From: Bacteroidales bacterium UBA2714 | GTDB lineage: Bacteria; Bacteroidota; Bacteroidia; Bacteroidales; P3 | Direction of reading: 5' to 3' | Assembly (NCBI GenBank): GCA_002354035.1 | Contig: DEKU01000071.1 | Location: 112,766-156,272 of the forward strand | DNA length: 43,507 bases | Part shown: piece by piece, positions 22,211-29,044 of the stretch | Layout of the letters: each line of letters begins with the position of its first letter | Position numbering within the stretch: position 1 is the stretch's first letter | The notes under the pieces: model-generated | What the model saw: the letters and a program-made list of their open reading frames with translations, nothing else | Databases searched by the model: none | What the model was told of the DNA's origin: nothing | Translations under genes and position numbers: made by a program

Positions 22211-23419
22211 ATGAAAATATTAGTTCTGAATTGCGGCAGCTCGTCAATCAAATATCAGCTGGTTGACATGGCAAACAACGCCGAAGTGATGGCCAAAGGC
22301 CTTTTGGAGCGTATCGGATTGGAAATGGGCGAGTTTACTCACAAGTATCACGGCGAGAAGCACTATGAGCAGCTTCCCATCCCCGACCACACGGCGGGCA
22401 TCAAGATTGTGCTGAAGGCACTGGTGGACCCGCAGATGGGTGTCATCAAGGACTTTTCGGAGATTGGAGCCGTAGGCAACCGCATCGCCCATGGCGGCGA
22501 GGCGTTCGACAAGAGTGTGGTAGTGACCGACGAGGTGATTGAGACCATCAAGTCGCTCACTCATCTGGCTCCGCTGCACACCCCCGGCAATCTGGCCGGT
22601 ATTTACGCCATGCGCGAGGTGCTGCCCGGCGTGCCGCAGGTGGCGGTGTTCGACACGGCTTTCCACAGCACACTGCCTCCCAAGAGTTACCTGTACGGCC
22701 TGCCCTATGAGTATTATGAGAAATACGGTGTGCGCCGTTACGGCTTCCACGGCACGAGCCACAAGTTTGTGGCCGAGAAGGCCGCCAAGATGATTGGCAA
22801 GGATTGGAAGGAGCTGAACATCATCAGCTGCCACCTGGGCAGCGGTGCCTCCATCTGCGCCATCAAGCAGGGCAAGAGTTTCGACACCACGATGGGCATG
22901 ACCCCGCTGGAGGGTCTTATCATGGGTTCGCGCCCCGGCGATGTGGACCCCGGCGTCATCGAGTTCATCATCAAGAAGGAGATTACCGAGAACGGGAAGG
23001 ACTGGAAGGACATCACTAAGATTCTCAACAAGCAGAGCGGCCTGGTGGGCATCAGCGGCGGCAAACAGGACATGCGCGACATCCGCGCGGGCCGCGACGC
23101 CGGCGACGAGCGCTGCACCTACGCTTTCGATATGTTCGCCCAGCGCGTGAAACGCTACATCGGTGGCTATATGGCCGAGATGGGCGGCTGCGACCTGCTG
23201 CTGTTCACCGGCGGCATTGGCGAGAACGCTTGGTTTATGCGCCGTCCCATACTGGAGGGACTGGAGTGCCTGGGCATCGATGTTGATTTCTCGAAGAACG
23301 ACAACGTGATGGGCGAGGACATTATCCTCAGCACCCCCAAGTCGAAGATGGCCGTGGTGGTGGTGACTACCGACGAGGAGTATGTCATTGCAAGCGACAC
23401 TTACAACCTGGTGAAATAA
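22211..23419 (+). CDS. ackA: Acetate kinase
   Basis: The 402-residue enzyme interconverts acetyl phosphate plus ADP with acetate plus ATP, the final energy-yielding step of acetate fermentation. Family blocks are VLNCGSSSIKYQL (residues 4-16), VFDTAFHSTLPP, RRYGFHGTSHKFVA with the catalytic region, ISCHLGSGASICAI, TMGMTPLEGLIMGSRPGDVDP, and FTGGIGENAW. The length is normal. It has its own promoter. No phosphotransacetylase gene is next to it, although the two are often paired in other bacteria. A perfect hairpin follows the stop. Confidence 0.97.
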   Translation: MKILVLNCGSSSIKYQLVDMANNAEVMAKGLLERIGLEMGEFTHKYHGEKHYEQLPIPDHTAGIKIVLKALVDPQMGVIKDFSEIGAVGNRIAHGGEAFDKSVVVTDEVIETIKSLTHLAPLHTPGNLAGIYAMREVLPGVPQVAVFDTAFHSTLPPKSYLYGLPYEYYEKYGVRRYGFHGTSHKFVAEKAAKMIGKDWKELNIISCHLGSGASICAIKQGKSFDTTMGMTPLEGLIMGSRPGDVDPGVIEFIIKKEITENGKDWKDITKILNKQSGLVGISGGKQDMRDIRAGRDAGDERCTYAFDMFAQRVKRYIGGYMAEMGGCDLLLFTGGIGENAWFMRRPILEGLECLGIDVDFSKNDNVMGEDIILSTPKSKMAVVVVTTDEEYVIASDTYNLVK

Positions 23420-23436
23420 TAGTTTCCGATAAGCCG

Positions 23437-23471
23437 CAAAGGGTTTCCCGCCTCGGTGTGGAAACCCTTTG
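23437..23471 (+). terminator. Hairpin downstream of ackA
   Basis: CAAAGGGTTTCC and GGAAACCCTTTG form a perfect 12-bp stem with an 11-nt loop (23449-23459), 17 nt after the stop. There is no T-run, so it may be a weak or processing hairpin that lets some transcription reach the next gene. Confidence 0.6.
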
Positions 23472-23488
23472 TACTAATACCTCCACGT

Positions 23489-24331
23489 ATGGAAACACCC
23501 CCCAGTGTGCCCGAACCCGAGAAGATGGACCGGACGAAAGGCCTATGGAAGAACCTGCTGTATACCTTCCTCGGCACCACCATTTCCATCATCCTCACTT
23601 TCGGCACAAGCCATTTGCTGCAGTTGCACCGCCAGGCCCAGGACCGGAAGATGTCGGCCTTGATGGTGATGGGGAACATAGAGCGGTTTGCCCGCTCGCT
23701 GGACGCTGTGGGCGAGGCACTGGCTTGGCGCGACACGCTGGCCACCATCCTGCTGTCTATACCCATGGACTCGCTCGACACCCCGGCCAACCGGGTTTAT
23801 ACCGATAAGGCGTTCCTCGCCACGGCGGCCACGGTGCTGAGCTACGACAAGACGGCGGAGAAGATATTCTCCAACTCGATAGAGACCTGGAAAAACATGG
23901 GTAACTTCCAGTTCATCGACAATGTGGGCGAGTGTTTCAGCTCGATGGCTGCGATAGAGACGGACTATGGCGAGTATATCAACCGGCTGAAGGAGGCACA
24001 GCTGAGGGTGGTGCTGCATCCGAACGACTATCCGGGTGGGAGCCGCCAGACCAAATGTCTGCGCGACGGGGACTTCCGCCAGGCCATAGCCACGCTGCAT
24101 GTGCGCTCGGGCTACTACCGCTATCTGGCAGCCTATATCAGGTATAAGAACCGAATCAATATGGAGCTGATAAGCATCGGCGAGGAGGAGGTGATGGCGT
24201 TTGTGGACCAAAAGAGAGAGGTGAAGCCCGACGGCCTCCCCGAACCTTACCAACAGGACTACGCAACCCCAGCAGTCGACCCCAACGGCATCGAGGACAT
24301 GGCAGCCTGGGTAGAAAGCCGCCATGTGTGA
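23489..24331 (+). CDS. Unknown single-pass membrane protein
   Basis: The start at 23489 (METPPSVPEPEKMDRTK) is chosen because it follows the ackA hairpin; an earlier in-frame Met would sit inside the hairpin. The 280-residue protein has a short cytoplasmic N-terminus, one hydrophobic segment at about residues 23-42 (LLYTFLGTTISIILTFGTSH), and a soluble, largely helical remainder. I do not recognise a family, although the layout (a TM helix, then a four-helix-like extracytoplasmic domain) recalls uncharacterised DUF proteins of Bacteroidetes. No promoter is visible, so it may be read from ackA. Confidence 0.75.
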   Translation: METPPSVPEPEKMDRTKGLWKNLLYTFLGTTISIILTFGTSHLLQLHRQAQDRKMSALMVMGNIERFARSLDAVGEALAWRDTLATILLSIPMDSLDTPANRVYTDKAFLATAATVLSYDKTAEKIFSNSIETWKNMGNFQFIDNVGECFSSMAAIETDYGEYINRLKEAQLRVVLHPNDYPGGSRQTKCLRDGDFRQAIATLHVRSGYYRYLAAYIRYKNRINMELISIGEEEVMAFVDQKREVKPDGLPEPYQQDYATPAVDPNGIEDMAAWVESRHV

Positions 24332-24548
24332 CGGAGAGACAAGGAATCCACTCAGTAAAAACCATAACGGCTGGACTGTGCCTCCCCTTGAGGGCAAGGA
24401 GGTTGATAATTGTCAACTGCTGGGATTAGCCCAGGGGAGGGACGGAGCAGCGGCTAAGGAAACTTTGCTTCGGGAGAATCCGTGGATAGTGGAGGTGGGA
24501 TTTGACCCGGACGCGATAAGGTGGTATGAGGTGGTTCATCATCATTAA
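24324..24548 (+). CDS. Doubtful 74-residue ORF
   Basis: The ATG at 24324 overlaps the end of the preceding gene by 8 nt. The product starts MCDGETRNPLSKNHNGW and ends FDPDAIRWYEVVHHH, with a plausible globular tail (LLRENPWIVEVGFDPDAIRW). The middle is encoded by an imperfect inverted repeat (CCTCCCCT near 24381 and AGGGGAGG near 24433), which looks more like an intergenic repeat. It could be a real small gene, a gene remnant or chance. The rest of the gap 24332-24634 shows nothing else. Confidence 0.3.
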   Translation: MCDGETRNPLSKNHNGWTVPPLEGKEVDNCQLLGLAQGRDGAAAKETLLRENPWIVEVGFDPDAIRWYEVVHHH

Positions 24549-24634
24549 TCTCATCGCAAATCAGGCGGCAGAAGGCTGCTGCATGGAGGGAGAATCGAGG
24601 GAAACAGAAAGCAAATTTTTAATACGACGCTAAT

Positions 24635-25102
24635 ATGGAACAGGAACCTATTTTGAACGAACACAACAAGCAGGAGTATCCGCCGATGCATACGGCTGAG
24701 CATATCCTGAATCAGACGATGGTGCGGATGTTTGGATGCCCGCGGTCGAGGAATGCACATATCGAGCGGAAGAAGAGCAAGTGCGACTATCAGCTGCCCT
24801 CGGCCCCGACGGCGGAGCAGGTGCAGGAGATTGAGGACCGCGTGAACGAGGTGATAGGGCGACAGGTAGAGGTGACGGTGGAGTACGCCACACGCGACAA
24901 GCTGCCCGAAGGGGTGGACCTGAGCAAGTTGCCCGCCGACGCCTCGGAGACGCTGAGGCTGGTGAGGGTGGGCGACTACGACATCTGTGCCTGCGCCGGG
25001 GACCATGTGAAGAACACGCGGGAGATTCCCCGATTCAAAATCATCAGTCACGACTTCAACGATGGTACTTGGCGGGTGCGGTTCAAGCTGGTGGAAGAAT
25101 AA
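24635..25102 (+). CDS. AlaX-like/ThrRS-AlaRS second additional domain protein
   Basis: The 155-residue protein has the zinc-binding editing-site pattern of AlaRS and ThrRS. HTAEHIL gives His19 and His23 (HxxxH), and ICACAGDHVKNT gives Cys120 and His124 (CxxxH). Free-standing proteins of this kind (AlaX and relatives) hydrolyse mischarged tRNA-Ala or tRNA-Thr, so a trans-editing role is likely. The protein lacks the synthetase core and the N-terminal beta-barrel of longer AlaX forms, so it is a compact version. The true substrate is unknown. It is followed by the promoter of the next gene. Confidence 0.85.
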   Translation: MEQEPILNEHNKQEYPPMHTAEHILNQTMVRMFGCPRSRNAHIERKKSKCDYQLPSAPTAEQVQEIEDRVNEVIGRQVEVTVEYATRDKLPEGVDLSKLPADASETLRLVRVGDYDICACAGDHVKNTREIPRFKIISHDFNDGTWRVRFKLVEE

Positions 25103-25148
25103 GCGCGAGTTTTGGGCCTGAGGAGTGCGGTTATTCAAAAAAAAGTTG

Positions 25149-25156
25149 TATCTTTG
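25149..25156 (+). promoter_or_regulatory. -7 box of the solute-binding lipoprotein gene
   Basis: TATCTTTG followed by C, preceded by an A-run, 35 nt upstream of the chosen start at 25192. Confidence 0.65.
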
Positions 25157-25191
25157 CAAAAAAAATAAAGCGGCTTTGCGCCAATAATACT

Positions 25192-26025
25192 ATGACGAAG
25201 AAGAGTTTACGCCTAAGGGGGTTGGCCTGTTTCCTCCTTGTTGCCTTTGTGGGGGCACTGTTGACAGGCTGCAAGAACGAAGTGCCGGAGGCACCAGCCA
25301 CGGTTGCAGGATTTGCCAGTTTGGAAGACCTGGAGGGTCATTCTGTGGCAGTAATCAACAGCAGCACAAGTGACGTGTTGCTCAGCGACACGCACAATTT
25401 CTCAAACCTGGATCTCATCCGTTGCGCTACGCCCACGGAACTGTTCAAACTGGTGAAAGATGGGACAGCCGACTGCGCCATCATAGACACTGTGGTGCTT
25501 TCGACCCTCGGCATGGCCAACCATGGCATGGCCGTGGACTTCAACCTGCCGGGAGGTTTTGACGTGGCTGTGGCTTTCAACATGCAGGATGAAAAGCTTT
25601 GCCACAGTTTCAACGACTTTCTGGTACAGATAAAGTCTGACGGCACGTTGGACGACATGTTTGCCCGCTGGTGCACAGAGCGGATAGACACGGTGCAGAT
25701 GCCCGTGATGGCCGAGCTGGAGGGACTGAAGGGTCACCCGATAGAGGTGGCAACACTGAGCGACAATGCTCCTTTCAGCTTTTATAAGGACAACATGTGG
25801 ACGGGGTTAGAGGTGGAAATGATGATGCGGTTCAGCATTTTCGTGAAACGTCCGGTGCACTTCAGCGGCTACAGGTTCGATGAAGTGATAGACGTTCTTC
25901 GCAACCGGAAGGCCGACGCTGCGGCAGCCAATCTGTTCATCACACCTGAGCGCTCGGACCAAGTGCTTTTCTCTCACCCCTATTATCTTTGCAAAACAAG
26001 CTGTTTCTCGCCAGCAGCCCGTTAG
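25192..26025 (+). CDS. Solute-binding lipoprotein, SBP_bac_3-like, apparently truncated
   Basis: The start at 25192 (MTKKSLRLRGLACFLLVAF) gives a lipoprotein signal with lipobox LLTGC and Cys27. Residues about 45-165 resemble the second lobe of an amino-acid-type solute-binding protein (SLEDLEGHSVAVINSSTSD, ending DGTLDDMFARWCTE). Residues about 180-265 resemble the first lobe (HPIEVATLSDNAPFSFYKDN, then VLFSHPYYLC). The lobes are therefore in swapped order, as in some Bacteroidetes proteins that continue into a permease. Here the frame ends at SCFSPAAR right after the PYY block. Moving to another frame gives LFLASSPLAVGSLPVGH and then a stop, so a frameshift is possible. The gene overlaps the convergent hydrolase gene by 4 nt. 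Confidence 0.75.
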   Translation: MTKKSLRLRGLACFLLVAFVGALLTGCKNEVPEAPATVAGFASLEDLEGHSVAVINSSTSDVLLSDTHNFSNLDLIRCATPTELFKLVKDGTADCAIIDTVVLSTLGMANHGMAVDFNLPGGFDVAVAFNMQDEKLCHSFNDFLVQIKSDGTLDDMFARWCTERIDTVQMPVMAELEGLKGHPIEVATLSDNAPFSFYKDNMWTGLEVEMMMRFSIFVKRPVHFSGYRFDEVIDVLRNRKADAAAANLFITPERSDQVLFSHPYYLCKTSCFSPAAR

Positions 26026-26690
26026 CAGTGGGTTCGCTGCCAGTCGGCCACTAACTCTGCAATGACAGAGCGGCCGACAGCATTGGGGTGCATGCCATCG
26101 GGGGTGTAGCAGTCGTCGAGATAGTGGTGTTGCAGGAAGGCGGGGTTGATGTCAATGACCGGAAGCTGAAACTGGGCCCCGAGGCTTTGGATTTCGTCAT
26201 TATACTTCTCATTCCACTGGTTGAGGGCACAAGCGTCGTCGCCCAGCCAATGGAGGATGGCCTGACGGTCGAGATTGCGGCAGACAAGGTGGAAATACCG
26301 CTGAGGCAGGAGTGTGGGGAGGGTGAGCAAAGCCACGTTGGCCCCTTTGGCGCGGGCCTTGGCAATGGCAGTGGTAAAGAACTCGCGGAACTGCCCAAAA
26401 CTGAGCAACGGGAGATGGTCGATGTCGGGATGGGCTGCCACGGTAGGCCAGTCGAACTGACAATAATTGCCCCCATATTGCAGCACCACGAGATCCCCAG
26501 GACGGGTGTTTTTCAACATGCGGTCGAGCCAACGGTTGTGCCGGCCGGAATGGGTGCCGATGCGTAATATGGTGGTTTTGGGGGCTTGCTGTTTTTCTTC
26601 GTTGGCCCGGGTGGCGCTGCCCTTGGCTACTACGTGACGGTTGCTGCCAGTGGTTGACTGAATCATTCGCGACAGGATGCTGTGGTTCAT
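26022..26690 (-). CDS. SGNH/GDSL-like hydrolase lacking the usual N-terminal block
   Basis: The 222-residue protein matches the later blocks of SGNH hydrolases. They are DLVVLQYGGNYCQFDW (block III-like, about 66-81), LPQRYFHLVCRNLDRQAILHW and NQWNEKYNDEIQSLG, and CYTPDGMHPNAVG carrying the DxxH catalytic pair (about 195-207). The N-terminal block with the nucleophilic Ser (GDSL) is not visible; the first 45 residues read SRMIQSTTGSNRHVVAKGSA and look unrelated. There is no signal peptide. It may be inactive or use another residue. It is divergent from the gene at 27100 and has a perfect housekeeping promoter. A broken relative lies at 28446-28960. Confidence 0.8.
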   Translation of the reverse strand: MNHSILSRMIQSTTGSNRHVVAKGSATRANEEKQQAPKTTILRIGTHSGRHNRWLDRMLKNTRPGDLVVLQYGGNYCQFDWPTVAAHPDIDHLPLLSFGQFREFFTTAIAKARAKGANVALLTLPTLLPQRYFHLVCRNLDRQAILHWLGDDACALNQWNEKYNDEIQSLGAQFQLPVIDINPAFLQHHYLDDCYTPDGMHPNAVGRSVIAELVADWQRTHC

Positions 26691-26802
26691 AGTGTGCTCG
26701 ATGTATCTAAAAAAAATGTTCGTTCTATCATTAGGCTTGGCCGGGGTGAAGACAGGCCGTCTGAGCCTATGCTTTCACCGTGCTTGCCATTAAATACGAG
26801 TG

Positions 26803-26833
26803 CAAAGATACGCGAAGTCGGGGGAGTGACAAA
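26803..26833 (-). promoter_or_regulatory. Housekeeping promoter of the SGNH gene
   Basis: Minus strand: TTTG (26830-26833), a 19-nt spacer, TATCTTTG (26803-26810) followed by C, leaving a leader of about 105 nt. It is a full consensus match. Confidence 0.85.
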
Positions 26834-26858
26834 ATAAACGTGACACGAGGCAAAAAAA

Positions 26859-26962
26859 GGGACGAAAGGCGGCATTATGGGGTGTTTCGGGGATAAAAAG
26901 CCACTTAATTGGTCTTAAAAAGAAATTTCGTCCCTCACTTTTGGTGCCGAAATGGGACGAAA
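26859..26962. repeat. Three copies of GGGACGAAA in the divergent intergenic region
   Basis: GGGACGAAA occurs at 26859-26867 and 26954-26962 on the plus strand and inverted as TTTCGTCCC at 26926-26934. The last two can form a 9-bp stem with a 19-nt loop. The 409-bp stretch 26691-27099 otherwise holds the two divergent promoters and no gene. The copies could be operator sites or a hairpin. Confidence 0.5.
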
Positions 26963-27065
26963 AAAAAAGGCCGGAATGCCCTCTGGAACCATTTTTGACC
27001 AAGGAATCCATACCTCGTTCTCTCGACGTCTTCAGTCGAAAAAAGCATATATCAAAAAAAAGTAG

Positions 27066-27073
27066 TACCTTTG
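27066..27073 (+). promoter_or_regulatory. -7 box of the 27100 gene
   Basis: TACCTTTG followed by C, 26 nt upstream of the start codon and preceded by an A-run. No good -33 element. Confidence 0.65.
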
Positions 27074-27099
27074 CAGTGCCAAAAAACGATGAAAGAAAT

Positions 27100-28401
27100 A
27101 TGTCCAGGGCTTTATTCATCCTTTTGATGCTGATGATTCCGACCTTCGTGTGGGGGCAGACGGAACATCTGTACCTGAAAGGAACAGTCAAGTGCAAGGG
27201 GAAAGGAGTGCCTTACGCCTCATTGCAGGTCAAGGGCACTTCGATAGGGGTGTCGTGCAACGATGCTGGTGAATACCTGTTCAAGGTGCCGATGGCTCAT
27301 GCTGACGACACGGTGGCGATAAGGTCGGTGGGATATGAGCAGACCGAAGTGACCGTGGCAAAGCTGCGAAAGAACGGCAATGTGGAGCTAAAGTCCAGTA
27401 TCGTAACGCTGAAAGAAGTGAAAATAAGCACATTCCGCTCGGCATTGGATTTGCTGAAGATTGCGTTGCTGAAAGTGAAGAAGAATTATCATCAGGATGT
27501 GACCTACTCGACTTTTTATTATCGCGACTGGCGGGCCGTGAACGGGGAGCTGTTCCTCTTCGACGAGGCGATAATGAGGGCATCCCGTCCGGGCTATTCG
27601 TCCTTCGACAACAAGAGAACCTACCAGTTCGACTATGACGAGCGCGAACTGGAAGACAACTACAGGATACTGCTGAAACACCGCCTGCTGGTGTACGACC
27701 GAGGGCTGGTGCTGCGAGAGACGGGAAACCAGTTTGGCACAGCTGAGATGATGGAGTATTCGGATAATGAGTTTTTCTTTGACCCAGTGTACACGCCCAA
27801 TGCCACCCATCTTTTCCGCGACAATCGCCTGTCGTACAACAGCTATTCCACTCTCATGGAGTTTGAAGATAACGGGGAGAGATATTATCTGGTGAGGGCA
27901 CGGACGGACAACGGAATGCGGTGCGAGTATGTGATACGCAGGAGAGACCATGCCATTGTGAAAATCACAACGGTGAAATCCCATGGCAAGATGCATCGGT
28001 CGCCAAACAAAGAATGGGTGAATGTATGGTATAACATGATGGTGACTGACACTGACTCGTCGATATTTGAATATGACGAGAGAGAGGGACACCTAACCCT
28101 CACCCGCTATTACAATTACACGGCGTTCCGTTTGCTGAAGTTTCACCGGAACAAGACAGAGATGCAGCAGAGTTGGCAGTTATGCAAGGACTGGGTGCTG
28201 ACGGACTTCACCCTTGAGAAACCGACGGACACGGTGGGCGACACACTGGACATGCACGCAATGGAATTGGGGTGGATGTTTAAGGTGAGCGACTACACCT
28301 CCGACTATTGGGGGAAATATAACAGTGTGGCTGTGGACACACTGCCGCTGAGGCTGCTGGATGAGAAGCTGAGGAAAGCCTACAGAAAGGAGAATAAATA
28401 G
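27100..28401 (+). CDS. Exported CarboxypepD_reg-like domain protein, copy 1
   Basis: The start at 27100 (MSRALFILLMLMIPTFVWGQ) opens a signal peptide and follows the -7 box; the frame runs farther upstream without similarity. The 433-residue mature protein begins with a carboxypeptidase regulatory-like beta-sandwich (about 25-105, LKGTVKCKGKGVPYASLQVKG to RSVGYEQTEVTV). A unique domain follows with the landmarks YHQDVTYSTFYYRDWRAVNG, LLKHRLLVYDRG and DFTLEKPTDTVGDT. It is a close paralog, of exactly equal length, of the gene at 29045. This layout is common in exported Bacteroidetes proteins of unknown function. It is divergent from the SGNH gene. Confidence 0.83.
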   Translation: MSRALFILLMLMIPTFVWGQTEHLYLKGTVKCKGKGVPYASLQVKGTSIGVSCNDAGEYLFKVPMAHADDTVAIRSVGYEQTEVTVAKLRKNGNVELKSSIVTLKEVKISTFRSALDLLKIALLKVKKNYHQDVTYSTFYYRDWRAVNGELFLFDEAIMRASRPGYSSFDNKRTYQFDYDERELEDNYRILLKHRLLVYDRGLVLRETGNQFGTAEMMEYSDNEFFFDPVYTPNATHLFRDNRLSYNSYSTLMEFEDNGERYYLVRARTDNGMRCEYVIRRRDHAIVKITTVKSHGKMHRSPNKEWVNVWYNMMVTDTDSSIFEYDEREGHLTLTRYYNYTAFRLLKFHRNKTEMQQSWQLCKDWVLTDFTLEKPTDTVGDTLDMHAMELGWMFKVSDYTSDYWGKYNSVAVDTLPLRLLDEKLRKAYRKENK

Positions 28402-28445
28402 ATTCCCTCTGCATGGAGTACTGATGTGTGCGGGCCATGCTTGGC

Positions 28446-28960
28446 TCAGGACATCCCTGAATTAGACTGCCTCTGAATTGACTCAACAATGGTGATGGGC
28501 ACAGTGGTCAATCTGCCCACCGACCAGCCTGAGCCGTATTTGCCAAGTGCATTCCATAGGTGAAAGGACTCATCGGAGGATATGGAACGTGTCAGCAGGT
28601 GCAACGAGCGGATGGACGCAGTGCTGTCGCCCCGCAATGAGGTCTTACGGAAACTGAAAAGAAGGCAGTCTGTATCTCGTCAGCAGCACATTAGTGCGTA
28701 ATGCCGTAGCACCCTGTCGGATACTATCTCGAACATCACGGTATTTAAGGTGCATGCCGTCGTCTGAATAAAAATCCTCACGATATTGGTAGTAGTGGAA
28801 CAACGGGTTGATTGCACTGACGGGCATTTGATATTGTGCCGAGAGACTGAGGATTTCTTCATTATCTTGTTTGTTCCAAGGGCTGGGGGAGCAAACGTCG
28901 ACAGCACTCCTTTGTTTCAGGTTGTCGCGATTGTGAAGACTGGAGATAACTTTTTTTAAA
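28446..28960 (-). pseudogene. Remnant of a second SGNH hydrolase gene
   Basis: Minus-strand frames here match the C-terminal half of the SGNH protein at 26022-26690. NRDNLKQRSAVDVCSPSPW (about 28880-28940) and QYQMPVSAINPLF (about 28790-28830) parallel LDRQAIL...NQW and QFQLPVIDINPAF. DDGMHL preserves the DGMH motif. The frame has no start codon in a proper context and runs into the promoter of the next gene, so the 5' part is lost. It stops at 28645, and an open frame continues in another register to 28446 (FHLWNALGKYGSGW), consistent with a frameshift. This explains most of the 643-bp gap 28402-29044. Confidence 0.7.
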
Positions 28961-29002
28961 GGGTCCCTTATAAAAAAAAGATAAAATATGGGGAAAAAGT
29001 TG

Positions 29003-29010
29003 TATTTTTG
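29003..29010 (+). promoter_or_regulatory. -7 box of the 29045 gene
   Basis: TATTTTTG followed by C, 34 nt upstream of the start, with the same surroundings (A-run, then GT) as other boxes here. Confidence 0.65.
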
Positions 29011-29044
29011 CAGTCTGGAAAAACATTCCTAATTACAACAGGAT

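Noticed and set aside
24340..24450. A mobile element, because of the inverted CCTCCCCT/AGGGGAGG words
   Set aside because: There is no transposase, no target-site duplication that I can see, and the arms are short and imperfect.
25984..25991. TATCTTTG within the end of the solute-binding protein gene
   Set aside because: It lies inside a coding region, points at a convergent gene and has no start downstream; a chance match to a short motif.
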